Positions 32,168 through 41,762 of a DNA stretch of 64,000 bases are shown here, piece by piece. Position numbers and translations under genes: made by a program. This DNA comes from Pinguiococcus pyrenoidosus (Eukaryota; Sar; Pinguiophyceae; Pinguiochrysidales; Pinguiochrysidaceae): contig JAAMXY010000009.1 in assembly GCA_019677205.1 (NCBI GenBank), positions 2,846 through 66,845 on the forward strand. Direction: 5' to 3'. The number at the start of each line of letters is the position of its first letter. Positions within the stretch are counted from its first letter, which is position 1. The notes under the pieces were generated by a model that was given only the letters and a program-made list of their open reading frames with translations, was not told the origin of the DNA and did not search any database.

Positions 32168-34249
32168 CTAGGACTTCTTCGTCTTGAGGCACGAGCGGTC
32201 TGGCAACGAGGCCTCTCGCTGATTTGGCCGCGCCAGTTCCTCCTCTTCTTTTCGTTTGGCGCGCAGCTGGTAGACGATCGCCGTGAGGTAGAAGAGGAGC
32301 CAGCTTCCATGGCACCACTGCAGCAGGAAGCGCAGGGGCGCCTCCACGGACCCCGGAGACACGATGAGGCGGCTGCTCACCGACCGCAAAAAACTCGGGA
32401 TGTCGTCGGCCGTGTTGTTGTTCGCGAAGACCTGAGCCCAAAGATCGGTCAGCATCCAGCGGGAAAACATAAGCCCCCCACTGAAACGCACCGCAGATGC
32501 ATCGCAGCGGTTGAAGGTTTTGCGTGGGCCCTTACCTGGTGCAGCGAGACGTCCTCCTCTTGGAAGGTATCCTCCGGCATGCCTGGAATGGCGGATCCGG
32601 GGATCCCGTACGCACCGGCGGCGTACAGCGAGTCGTAGGACAGTCGCTTGCGATACTCCGGGAGCTCGTGATGCATCCCATACTGGCGAAGCCTTTCGCG
32701 TAGATCTGCACAGATTCCGGGCGGCACGCTGAGCAGTGCCGGCAAGGTGCCGGTCTCGTTCGCGTGGACAATGGCGTGCTGTCCGACGCTATGGCTCTGC
32801 AGCACCAGCGCCAACATTATCAAGGGGAGGCAGACAAACTGCACGGCGGTGTGCGGGATGGAAGACAGGCGGATGAGGAAATGCCTCTTCACCACCTGCA
32901 TCTCGATGTGCTCGTCCCGCAGCAGCGCCCTCGCGGACTTGACCACCCCGATCAGGAAGCTCTGCACGTGAATGCGCATGGACGCAAGGCGGACGGCCAT
33001 GGCGACCAGGAGGAAGCAATCGCACAGGACGCGCCAGCGCTCTGGGCGGTACCAGCTCGTCTCGCCAAACAGCTGAGCCGAGGGGACGAAGGGGATCATC
33101 GGCAGCATGCACGCGAAGAGCAGGTCGGTGACCACGCTCAGGCGCTGCAGCAACGGAGCAGCCCGACAGATGTCCCAGAAGGTACTTCCGAAGCGCATCG
33201 CGGGCAGGACCACGGCCATGGCGACGAAGGCGCACACAAGCGCTAGCACGAAGGGAAGCAGCGACTCAAGGACGGCGGGGGCGCTCTCCGTCGCAAACGC
33301 CCGCGTCAAGCCGAAGGGCGGCGGCTGTTCCGAGTAGGCCTCCACCACCCATAGGCTCATGTACTCGGCGAAGCGCTGCGTCAGTTCCTCCGCCGCGCCA
33401 CGCATGCTATGCCCCGTGAAGCTGAACGCCGCCAAGGTCCTGTCCTCATCCTCGTGTCCATCCTGGCCTCGCATGGCAACGAGCCGGTCGGCGCCCTGGA
33501 TTCCCAACGCCACAAGGAACGCCACGACGAACACGAGCATGGTCAGCCTGGCCTCCGCCCCGAAGCCCTGCTTGAAGAGAATGTTGACCGCTGCAAGCAG
33601 CGCGTGGAACGCGACCACCACCACCGTCATCGGCAGAAAGCGCACTGCAAGGAAGCGCGGCCGCCCGGGCTCGTCATCAAGGCAGTGGTAGGCAAAGCTG
33701 TAGGCCTAAGCGTTGAAGGGCAAGAAGCCTTAGCCTTTCCTCAGTCCCTGCAGCCAGTTTTCTGTCCATCTCCATCTCCATCTCTTTCTGCCCTGTCCTA
33801 GATCCAAAGCTCAAGATCTGCATCTCTCTCTTTCTGCCCTGTCCTAGCCCCAAAGCTCAACACCAACATCTCTCTCTTTCTGCCCTGTCCTGGCCCCAAA
33901 GCTCAACACCAACACGCACCCTGGCAACGCAAGCGGAGATCGTGAAGAGCACGAGATGACTAAACGCATCGAAGAAGGGCAGCTCCAGCAGAGCTCCCGT
34001 GCGAATGACGTCCGTCCGAAGTTGCAGTCTCTCCAGGCGTTGTTCCGCAGTCAAGCGCGCAGACTTGGACGGTCTCTTCTGGCGCTTGTGAACTGGTCTG
34101 CGCAGTGACGCCAGCAGCACATCGTTGGGGGCAGGGAAGAAGTGGATGCCGTTCAGACACTGGTGCGGCACTTGCAGACTGGCGCCGATGCTCACGAACA
34201 CATACACCAGCAGCACCACGCCGATGTCCTCCAGATGGAACAGCGCCAT
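32168..34249 (-). CDS. TMEM161-like polytopic membrane protein
   Basis: Three exons are inferred: 33920-34249, 32536-33705 and 32168-32431, about 587 aa. All joins are phase 0 (ISACVAR-AYSFAYH and DVSLHQ-VFANNNT). There are about eight to ten hydrophobic helices. The order and spacing match TMEM161: an N-terminal helix (DIGVVLLVYVFVSIGASL), the PFFDAFSHLVLFTISACVAR helix, RFLPMTVVVVAFHALLAAVN, VLPAMRFGSTFWDICRAAPL, then LLFACMLPMIPFVP, CDCFLLVAMAVRLASMRIHV and a final helix SWLLFYLTAIVYQL with a basic cytosolic tail. TMEM161 proteins are poorly understood membrane proteins linked to excitability in animals; no biochemical role is established. The first ATG after the divergent promoter is taken as the start. 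Confidence 0.7.
33778..33915. repeat. About 46-bp tandem repeat (3 copies) in a TMEM161-like gene intron
   Basis: Three copies of a unit containing ctgccctgtcctagccccaa start near 33789, 33834 and 33880 (spacing 45-46 bp). The last copy abuts the 5' splice site at 33919. Confidence 0.8.
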
Positions 34250-34624
34250 CCTCAAAGGCGCAAGCAGCTGGTGGCCGATGGCGTTCAACGACTCCTCATC
34301 ATACTCACACGGTATCTCTCTGTGGCTCTCTCTGCCTCTCGCAGTCTTGGCGCCAAGTTGAGTCTGTAACTTTAGATATTACAATGCTAACACTGATTTA
34401 GCATACCATCATAAGAAGATTCAAAACACATTTCCAAGAAGATCCCACCACACCCGATGCTCCGTCTGTCACGCCCGCGGGACTTCCCGCGCAATTCAGT
34501 TCAAACCTTTGAGTTGGGGGCGTCCAACGCACGTCACATCTGGCCCCCGGAAAAGAAAGGCCCCAACCCTTTGGCGGAGGGCTGAAGAGCAGCAGCAGCA
34601 GCAGCGCAGCGTTGGGGACTGAGA
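34250..34624. promoter_or_regulatory. Divergent promoter region (TMEM161-like / MSH2)
   Basis: This 375-bp region lies between divergent starts. It contains an AT-rich patch (34365-34435) and a CAG run (34589-34606) just before the MSH2 ATG. No frame here encodes the missing MSH2 N-terminal domain. Confidence 0.4.
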
Positions 34625-36904
34625 ATGGAGGACTTGGGATCGGAGAGCAGTGGCGCCCTGGTGGCGCAGATGACGTTGGACGTGAAAACGAAGCAGCAGC
34701 AGCGGCATGTGATCGTGGCGGCGCGCGTTCCCCGCCCAGACGCTTTCGATGGCCGCGTGTGGGCTCTCAAGACCTATTCCTTCCTGGACAGCGCGGAGTT
34801 TGGGCATCTGGACTCGCTCTTGGTGAACTTGGCGCCGGAGGTCTGCCTGGTCTCCGGCCTGGGCGGCGCGAGGACCACCTCCAGCGATGCGTTCAAGATC
34901 GAGAAGCTGCTGGAGAAGCGCGGCATTCAGCTTCGCAACGTGCAGAAGTCCGCGTTCACCAGAGAGGGCCTAGAAGACGACCTGCGGCGCCTCACTGGCG
35001 ACGCGCACCGAGACTTCTCCAGCTTGGGGGATCGGCCGCTCGCTGGCATTGCGTGCCTCGTCAACGAGCTTCGCATCGTGGAGGAGGTCGACCTGTGTGA
35101 GGCCGGCGAGGCATCCGGAGACCTGGGCGCCAATCTGGCGCGTCCTGGCGCGGAGAAGGCGACCTGCGGCGGCGAGGGCAGCTACGTGATCGAGGCGGGC
35201 AGGCTGGAGGGATTGATGCGACTGGACTCGGCGGCGGCCGAGGCGGTGAATCTGCTGCCGGAGGTGGATCACCCAAGCGCGCATGGCTCCTTGCTGGGCA
35301 TCCTGGATCACTGCAAAACGAGAATGGGGAAGCGGCTCCTCGAGCGCTGGCTGAGGCAGCCCCTCGTGGATGTGCGGGCCATCGAGGATCGTCTGAGCTT
35401 GACGGAGGTCTTTGTGAAGGACCCCGTCCTCTGCGACGCCCTGCGGGACGGACCGCTGAGGGGGTGCCCGGATCTAGAATTGCTAGGAAGCCGCATACGC
35501 AACAGGCGCGGCGGCCTCGTCGAGCTGTTCAAGCTCTACACCTTCTGCCAGGCTGGCCTGCCGGCCTTGCTCGACTGCCTGTCGAATGCTGAGACCCAAG
35601 TCGACGCAGTGGTAGAGCAGTTTCTGGAGCCCTTGCGAGGCCTTCAGAACGAGCTCCGGATGTATCAGAAGCTCATCGAGCACGTCGTCGACATGGACAA
35701 CCTGCCGGAGCTTCGCGTCAATCCCAGGTTCAATCCGGCCCTGGCCGATTTGAAGGAGAGCCTCGACCGAGTGGCAGGCGAGGCCGAGGCAGCGTACGCC
35801 GAGGTCCAGCAGGAGTTCCCGGGCCTGAACATCAGGTTCGAGAGCTCGAAGGAGCACGGCTTCATCTTCCGCCTGCCGGGAGCCAAGGACCAGGCCGACC
35901 TCCGACGGGCAAAGGGCAGGGTGCAGATCGTGCAGCACCTGAAGAATGGCACCTACTTCACGACGCCTACGCTGAAGCAGGCTGCCAGGGAGTGGATGGA
36001 CGTCTCGCGCGAGTACGACGAGGCGCAGACCGACCTGGTCCACTCTGCCTTGGAGACGGCCGCCACCTACCTGCCCCTCGTGGAACAGGCGCGGGCCGTC
36101 CTCTCGAAGATGGACGTGCTTCTGAGCTTTGCGGTTGCCGCGCAGGCTGCGCCGCGTCCGTACGTGAGGCCCGAGTTTCAGCTCGGCAGCGACGACAACA
36201 GCGGCGGGTATTGCGTCCGAGAGGCGCGCCATCCGTGTGTTGAGTTCATGGACGACGTCGAGTTCATTGCCAACGACTACGTGCTTGACCGCCAGGAGAG
36301 CCGCTTTCACATCATCACTGGGCCGAACATGGGCGGCAAGTCGACGTACATCCGCGCGCTGGGATGCATCTCCGTCATGGCGCAGATCGGCAGCTTCGTG
36401 CCCTGCTCCGAGGCGAAACTCCCCGTGCTGGACGCGGTGCTGGCAAGGGTGGGCGCCAGTGATGCCCAGCAACGGGGCATCTCCACGTTCATGGCGGAAA
36501 TGCTGGACGCGAGCGGCATCCTGGGAAGCGCCACGGAGCACTCGCTTGTGCTGATCGACGAGCTGGGCCGCGGGACGTCGACCATGGACGGCTTCGGCTT
36601 GGCGTGGGCCATCTCCGACCACATCCTCAAGACGAACAAGTCGTTCTGCCTTTTCGCCACGCACTTCCACGAGGTGACGGCGCTGGACGCAGAGCCCGGC
36701 GTGGTGAATCGCCACGTGGCTGCTAGCGTGCTGGAGGACAAGGACATCACGTTCCTGTACGAAGTCCGCGATGGGCCATGTCTGGAGTCCTACGGCGTGC
36801 ACTGCGCAGCTCTGGCCGGGATGCCGGCGAAGGTGGTGGCCCGCGCTCGCGAGAAGGCCGAGGAGCTGGAGCACCTGCCCAAGCGGAGGAAGCTCGCGCA
36901 GTAG
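34625..36904 (+). CDS. MSH2: DNA mismatch repair ATPase MSH2, lacking the N-terminal domain
   Basis: 759 aa, intronless. The ATPase domain is complete: Walker A GPNMGGKSTYIR (about residue 566), RGISTFMAEMLDASGIL, Walker B/signature LIDELGRGTSTMDGFGLAW and ATHFHEVTAL. The lever/clamp core (GILDHCKTRMGKRLLERWLR, RFNPALADLKESLDRVAGEA) and HIITGPNMGG, GSFVPCSEA and YGVHCAALA are specific for MSH2 rather than MSH3 or MSH6. Relative to typical MSH2 (about 930 aa), the protein starts inside the connector domain: about 130 residues of the mismatch-binding-fold domain I are absent. It also ends soon after the ATPase (KRRKLAQ), without the roughly 80-residue C-terminal helical dimer region. MSH2 pairs with MSH6 or MSH3 in the nucleus to start mismatch repair. 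Confidence 0.92.
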   Translation: MEDLGSESSGALVAQMTLDVKTKQQQRHVIVAARVPRPDAFDGRVWALKTYSFLDSAEFGHLDSLLVNLAPEVCLVSGLGGARTTSSDAFKIEKLLEKRGIQLRNVQKSAFTREGLEDDLRRLTGDAHRDFSSLGDRPLAGIACLVNELRIVEEVDLCEAGEASGDLGANLARPGAEKATCGGEGSYVIEAGRLEGLMRLDSAAAEAVNLLPEVDHPSAHGSLLGILDHCKTRMGKRLLERWLRQPLVDVRAIEDRLSLTEVFVKDPVLCDALRDGPLRGCPDLELLGSRIRNRRGGLVELFKLYTFCQAGLPALLDCLSNAETQVDAVVEQFLEPLRGLQNELRMYQKLIEHVVDMDNLPELRVNPRFNPALADLKESLDRVAGEAEAAYAEVQQEFPGLNIRFESSKEHGFIFRLPGAKDQADLRRAKGRVQIVQHLKNGTYFTTPTLKQAAREWMDVSREYDEAQTDLVHSALETAATYLPLVEQARAVLSKMDVLLSFAVAAQAAPRPYVRPEFQLGSDDNSGGYCVREARHPCVEFMDDVEFIANDYVLDRQESRFHIITGPNMGGKSTYIRALGCISVMAQIGSFVPCSEAKLPVLDAVLARVGASDAQQRGISTFMAEMLDASGILGSATEHSLVLIDELGRGTSTMDGFGLAWAISDHILKTNKSFCLFATHFHEVTALDAEPGVVNRHVAASVLEDKDITFLYEVRDGPCLESYGVHCAALAGMPAKVVARAREKAEELEHLPKRRKLAQ

Positions 36905-37223
36905 GGCACCAAAGCTACAACACTCTTCTGAATACCTTAAGTCTCGAAGCGACTGCAACGTATCCTCCTACGCTTCCGTGGGTTGAAGAGACGTGCCACT
37001 GCACACAAGAGGCGCCCTTACTCTACCTAGCACAACGACAGCGCTCCGCGGCCCCCTGTGCGGTGGCTGTCAGCTACGTCACAAGTTGATGATATGTCAA
37101 TGCACATGCGATCAAGCGGGAACTCCTGCTTGCAGGCAGCTTCGCGCATCTCTTCTGGCTGTTGCTCAGCCTTTTCGAATGGACAGTTCCTCACATTTTC
37201 CCACGAACTCCGCATGTGAACTT
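36905..37223. other. Convergent intergenic region
   Basis: This 319-bp spacer separates the MSH2 stop and the KAS II stop. No coding signal or structural RNA is seen. Confidence 0.5.
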
Positions 37224-39532
37224 CTATGCATATTGCTTGAAGGCCACGCAAGCGTTGTGACCACCGAAGCCTGCCACAGCCGTGTTAGAGGTGCGAACGG
37301 CAGGCAGGGGCCACGAAAGCCAAAACAGCCGCGAAGGGGTCGTACCTAGATTATCACTGAGCGCTCCCTTGATGTCCTTCGGGTCAAGCTGCTGCATTTC
37401 ATTCGGCACGTAGTCCAGATCGCAGCCGCTCTCCTCGTCGGGATTCTGAAAGTGGGTGGGCCCAAGTCAGGAAGAAGCCTTTGCGGCGGATCCTCCCGCG
37501 CCCTCTACGGGATATGGCTTTGCATGTCCGTACCTCAAGGTTGATCGTAGGAGGAATCTTTCCGGTCTTCATGAACTTCGCAAGAACCACGGCCTCCAGG
37601 CCGCCGGCTGCTCCAAGAGAATGCCCCACCATGCTCTGATCATGCAGAACCAAAGTCAGAGCTCTACTCGTGGTGGTGGATCGTGCAAACGCTGCAAAGC
37701 CAAGATACCGTACCTTGGTGCTGCTAATCTTTGTCTTGTACGCATGGTCCCCCAGGACCTTCTTGATCGCCATGGTCTCGAACCTGGTGATCAAGAAGCA
37801 AACGTAAGCATCTGCCGTGCTCTCTTTCTCTCTCTCTCTTTGTCTGTCTGTCTGTCTTTCTCTGCATGTGTGTTTGAGAAGTTAGGATTGGTACGTACTT
37901 GTCATTGTACGGAGTGCTCGTCTGCGTCATTGAGGTCACATGGAGGGAGAAACAGAAGTCAAACGTGATGAGCTCAGCACGGCCACCTCCACGAAGAACC
38001 ATCCCCTACACAAGCGATGGGAGAAGAAGAAGAAGATCTCCAGTTCACATGACGTACCCCATGTGCGTTGATGTACGAGACGTCTTCCGCTCCCATGTCC
38101 GCGTTGTGCATGGCGATCTCAATCGCGCGAGCGAGGCCCTTTCCCTCCGGGTGCGGGGCGGTGATGTGGTGGGCATCGCAGGTGGCGCCGTACCCAGCGA
38201 ACTCGCAGTAGATCTCCGCGCCGCGCGCCTTGGCGTGCTCCTCCGTCTCGAGGATGAGCACACCGCAGCCTTCGCCCATGACGAAGCCGGCGCGGTCTTT
38301 GTCGAAGGGACGGGAAGCACGCGCGGGATCGTCGTTGAAGGTGGTGACCATGGCCTTCATGGACGCGAAGCCAGCAAAGCAGAGCGGAGTGAGCGCCGCC
38401 TCCGAGCCACCGGCGATCATGACGTCCGCCTCGCCGCGCTTGAGGAAGTCCAGCGCCGTGCCGAGCGCGTGGGTGCCCGTGNNNNNNNNNNNNNNNNNNN
38501 NNNNNNNNNNNNNNNNNNNNNNNNNNNNNNNNNNNNNNNNNNNNNNNNNNNNNNNNNNNNNNNNNNNNNNNNNNNNNNNNNNAATGCGGGTGGTCGGCAA
38601 GTTTCCCTGCAGTTTTCACCAAGTCGATGCATCAGTCAAGCGCGTACCTCGATGGCGACGATGCCAGAAGCGGTGTTGGAGATGAGTGCCGGGATCAGGA
38701 AGGGAGACACGCGCTTGAGCCCCGCGCGGCCGCCGTTCTCCTCGGCAAAGCCGACGCAGCTGTCCTCGAAGAACTCCACTCCCCCGACGCCGCTGCCAAT
38801 GAGCACGCCGAACTTCTCCCGTTCCAGCTTGGTCACGTCGATCTACGCAAGTCCAACGTTGGGTGTTTGAGATGCAGCATTGGGTGTTTGAAATGCAGCA
38901 TTGGGATTGCTATGTAGCATTGCGTTGGATACGCAGCACTGCGTTTGATACGCAGCATTGCGTTTGATACGCAGCATTGCGTGTGCTATGCCCCATGGCA
39001 TCTGCCATTGCAACAGCGACGACACCCACTGCAATAGCGCCTCAACCCACCTTGGCATCCTCCACGGCCATCTTGGACGCTGCCATGGCGAAGTGCGTAT
39101 AACGAGCCTGCCGGCGCGCTTCCTTGGGGTGCATCCACTGCTTGATGTCGAACTCCTCGTCGTTCACCATGCTCCCCACCTGGGTTTGCAAGGGAGTGAG
39201 CTTGGCTGCATCTCCGCAGCACAGACCTCACATGTGGATCACCTGCGCTGGGAACTCGTCGGCCCATTCGGGCAACCGGTGCAAGGCGGACTTGCCTGCG
39301 CACAGGTTGTCGAAGTACACGTCTGCGCCCACGCCCGCGGAGCTCACCGCCCCCACGCCGGTCACCACAATCTTCTTCTCCGGCGCCGCGCTCATGCGAA
39401 TGGCCCTATTGGTTGCGCGCATTGGCCGAGCGAATTCGCAGCGCGAAGCGCAGCTATACTTTACCTGCGGGCTCGCAGGCCGTGGGCCATCTGCGCGGTC
39501 AGCAGGCCGCTGAGAATCCAGTAGAAGCGCAT
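37224..39532 (-). CDS. fabF: Plastid 3-oxoacyl-ACP synthase II (KAS II/FabF)
   Basis: Ten exons are inferred, with mostly gtacg donors: 39465-39532, 39243-39405, 39051-39179, 38648-38842, an exon from inside the N gap to 38058, 37899-37921 (23 nt), 37714-37783, 37534-37635, 37346-37445 and 37224-37270. All phases agree. The N-terminus [18 protein letters not shown] with RARRAIRM is a signal peptide plus basic transit segment; the mature enzyme begins near [13 protein letters not shown]. Condensing-enzyme motifs are [38 protein letters not shown] (active-site His), [11 protein letters not shown] (second His) and [11 protein letters not shown]. The catalytic Cys of TACATG falls in the N run. 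KAS II elongates acyl-ACP with malonyl-ACP in plastid type II fatty-acid synthesis. Confidence 0.92.
38482..38582. other. Assembly gap (101 N) inside the KAS II gene
   Basis: A run of N interrupts an intron end and the 5' part of exon 5 of KAS II. From the flanks, the missing coding part should be about 20 codons and include the active-site Cys, so the gap size is plausible as written. Confidence 0.95.
38857..38995. repeat. About 19-bp degenerate minisatellite in a KAS II intron
   Basis: Several imperfect copies of gatacgcagcattgcgttt, and of a diverged form with atgcagcattgggtgttt, fill the intron between exons 3 and 4. Confidence 0.8.
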
Positions 39533-40224
39533 GTTTGGCAAGGACGGCAGACAGGCGGCGCAGAGTGGTGCGAGTGAACGACACTTGAGGCGTCGAAAGT
39601 GAAGGGAGAGAGAGAGCGTAAAAATGGTCGCCGACGTCATAAAAGCATCAACATCAGCTGATAGGATCGGCGGGTTCGCTCCAATTGAGATTTTCCTTCC
39701 TCCACTTAATTACTATCAAATGATTTGTGATGACCAGATGATGATCTGTAACGGAATTTCAGGAATTGCCTTTGGGCCAACAGCTGATTGGTCCGAGGCA
39801 AAGTTCCAATCGTTCAAGGCCGCCATGCAATTGGATCAATTTTTCGAAAACGCCGCGGGATTGGTCCTTCGCGCTGACGTCCATCGCTGCGGAGGCGCAA
39901 ATCGGCAGCGTGATTGGTGTAAGTCCCACATCGCGGGACTTGCTATTCTGCGCATATTTGGGCCCTCGATCTTTAGAACTCGATCCTTCTGTAGTCCCCA
40001 CCCTGCCAGCACGTTCGGTACCTCCCCCGGAGTGGAGTTCACTCCTCGGCAGCAGCAAATCCATGGCGTTTCCCAAGACCATGCCTACTTTGGTACTGCA
40101 TCCCTGCGGTCCCCAGCATATGCATCCCAAATCGGTGTTTCCACACTTACGTATCCTCCAACAGACGCGAGGGCGCTCTCTCCGCATCTGTCGTCGAGGG
40201 CCTCCGTCGGTCCTCTGCAGCAGC
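39533..40224. promoter_or_regulatory. Shared KAS II / KAS III divergent promoter with CCAAT cluster
   Basis: This 692-bp region lies between two divergent plastid fatty-acid-synthesis genes. Five CCAAT pentamers (either strand) occur within 131 bp: 39787-39791, 39806-39810, 39830-39834, 39860-39864 and 39913-39917. CCAAT boxes bind NF-Y-type factors in many eukaryotes; their use here is inferred. No TATA box is obvious and no frame is convincingly coding. Confidence 0.5.
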
Positions 40225-40567
40225 ATGATGTTCCTGCGCCTGGCGCTTCTCCTCGTCGTGCCAATGGAGGTGCGCCACTGCACCAGTCGCGATCCGCCCC
40301 AACGTGAGCCTAAGCCCGCTTCCGCCTCTGTTCTATAGGCGCTCAGCTTCGTCGCCTCCGCCGCCCGCGTGCGTCCGTCTCTGACCGTGAGAGCGGTGTC
40401 CGAGGGAGACATCGCCTCCAGCGTCGATCTGGACCAGCCGCACAAAGGCCGCGGCCTCCTCAAGGCAGTGCCGCTGGGCGTGGGCTGCGCCAGCCCGCAA
40501 TGCGTCGTCACAAACAGCGACCTGGAAGGTACAGAGGACATTGGGAAAAGAGAGAAACTGAGAGAGG

Positions 40568-40600
<33 letters not shown>

Positions 40601-41677
40601 CAGCAAACAGAAAACAAAATCAAACGAAAGGAAGAGATGATGGACTCAGATGGGTTTGCTGGTGGAATGACAGGTGTGGTGGAGACGTCGGATGAGTGGA
40701 TTCGCACGCGGACCGGCATCAGCCAGCGGCGAGTACTGGGAGACTACGACGAGAGCAGCGAGAGCGTTGCCAACCTCGCGACCCAGGCGGCCAAGAATGC
40801 GCTAGAAGCTGCCAAGTGCGATGCCGCGGACCTGGACTTGGTGATCCTTTGCACGTCCAGTCCAGATGACCTCTTTGGCGACGCGTCCACGGTGGCCAGG
40901 AACCTCGGCGCGAGCAACGCGGTGGCCTTTGACCTCACGGCTGCGTGCTCCGGCTTCCTGTTCGGGACGGTGACCGCGTCGCAGTTCCTGCACAATGGCG
41001 CCTTTCGCCGCGCCCTTGTGATCGGCGCGGATGCGCTTAGCCGCTGGGTGGATTGGGACGACCGAAACACCTGCATCCTCTTCGGCGACGGCGCCGGAGC
41101 GATGGTCTTGGGGGCGACCGAGACGGAAGGCCAAGGCGGCGTCCTGGGCTTCGCCATGCACTCGGACGGGGGCGGCCACGACCAACTGAACCTGCTGTTC
41201 AAGGGGGAACCGAGGGACTTGGCCACGCCGCAAGGCACGCGCGTGGTGGGGGGAAGCTACAACGCCATCCAAATGAACGGCCGGGAGGTCTACCGCTTCG
41301 CCGTGTCGCGCGTGCCGCAGGTCCTCGACGAAGCGCTGCGGAACGCGGACATCACCGTGGAGCAGGTAGACTGGCTCCTGCTGCACCAGGCCAACATCCG
41401 CATCATGGAAGCCGTGGCGGATCGGCTGGGCATCCCCAAGGAGAAGATCATCACCAACCTTAGCGACTACGGCAACACCTCGGCAGCCTCCATCCCGCTG
41501 GCTCTCGCCGAAGCGGTGGCAAGCGGCAAGGTGAAGAAGGGCGACGTCATCGCATGCGCCGGCTTCGGCGCTGGGCTGAGCTGGGGCGCGGCCATTTTCC
41601 AGTGGGGTGGAGATGTGAATGCCGACGGATTGCTAGACCCCTTTGCCAGAGCCTACGGCCCGCCCCCACAGAACTGA
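40225..41677 (+). CDS. fabH: Plastid 3-oxoacyl-ACP synthase III (KAS III/FabH)
   Basis: Three exons are inferred: 40225-40257, 40339-40528 and 40674-41677, about 408 aa. Joining exons 1 and 2 yields a hydrophobic signal peptide MMFLRLALLLVALS followed by FVASAARVRPSLTVRA, a Phe-type bipartite plastid signal. Exon 3 continues DLEG-VVETSDEWIRTRTGI. The catalytic triad is visible: Cys in DLTAACSGFLFGT, His in LLLHQANIRIMEA and Asn in SDYGNTSAASIPLAL. KAS III condenses acetyl-CoA with malonyl-ACP and starts plastid fatty-acid synthesis. The C-terminus (about 20 residues after FQWGGDVNADG) is slightly longer than in bacteria. A GA-rich run (40566-40592) lies in intron 2. Confidence 0.94.
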
Positions 41678-41762
41678 GGCGGAAGATCGTGTACAATTTT
41701 GTCGCGTTGCATAAGAAAGAACATGACATTGTCTTCCGTCCGTGCGGGTTGTCTCTCTGTAT

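Noticed and set aside
32124-32491. An independent small gene at the 3' end of the TMEM161-like gene
   Set aside because: The phase-0 splice 32536/32431 makes it the last exon, carrying the final membrane helix.
35483-36958. 491-codon minus-strand ORF opposite MSH2
   Set aside because: Antisense shadow of the conserved ATPase with no independent similarity.
39624-40307. 227-codon plus-strand ORF in the KAS II/KAS III intergenic region
   Set aside because: No protein-like composition, and it overlaps KAS III exon 1 in another frame. The region is better explained as a promoter.
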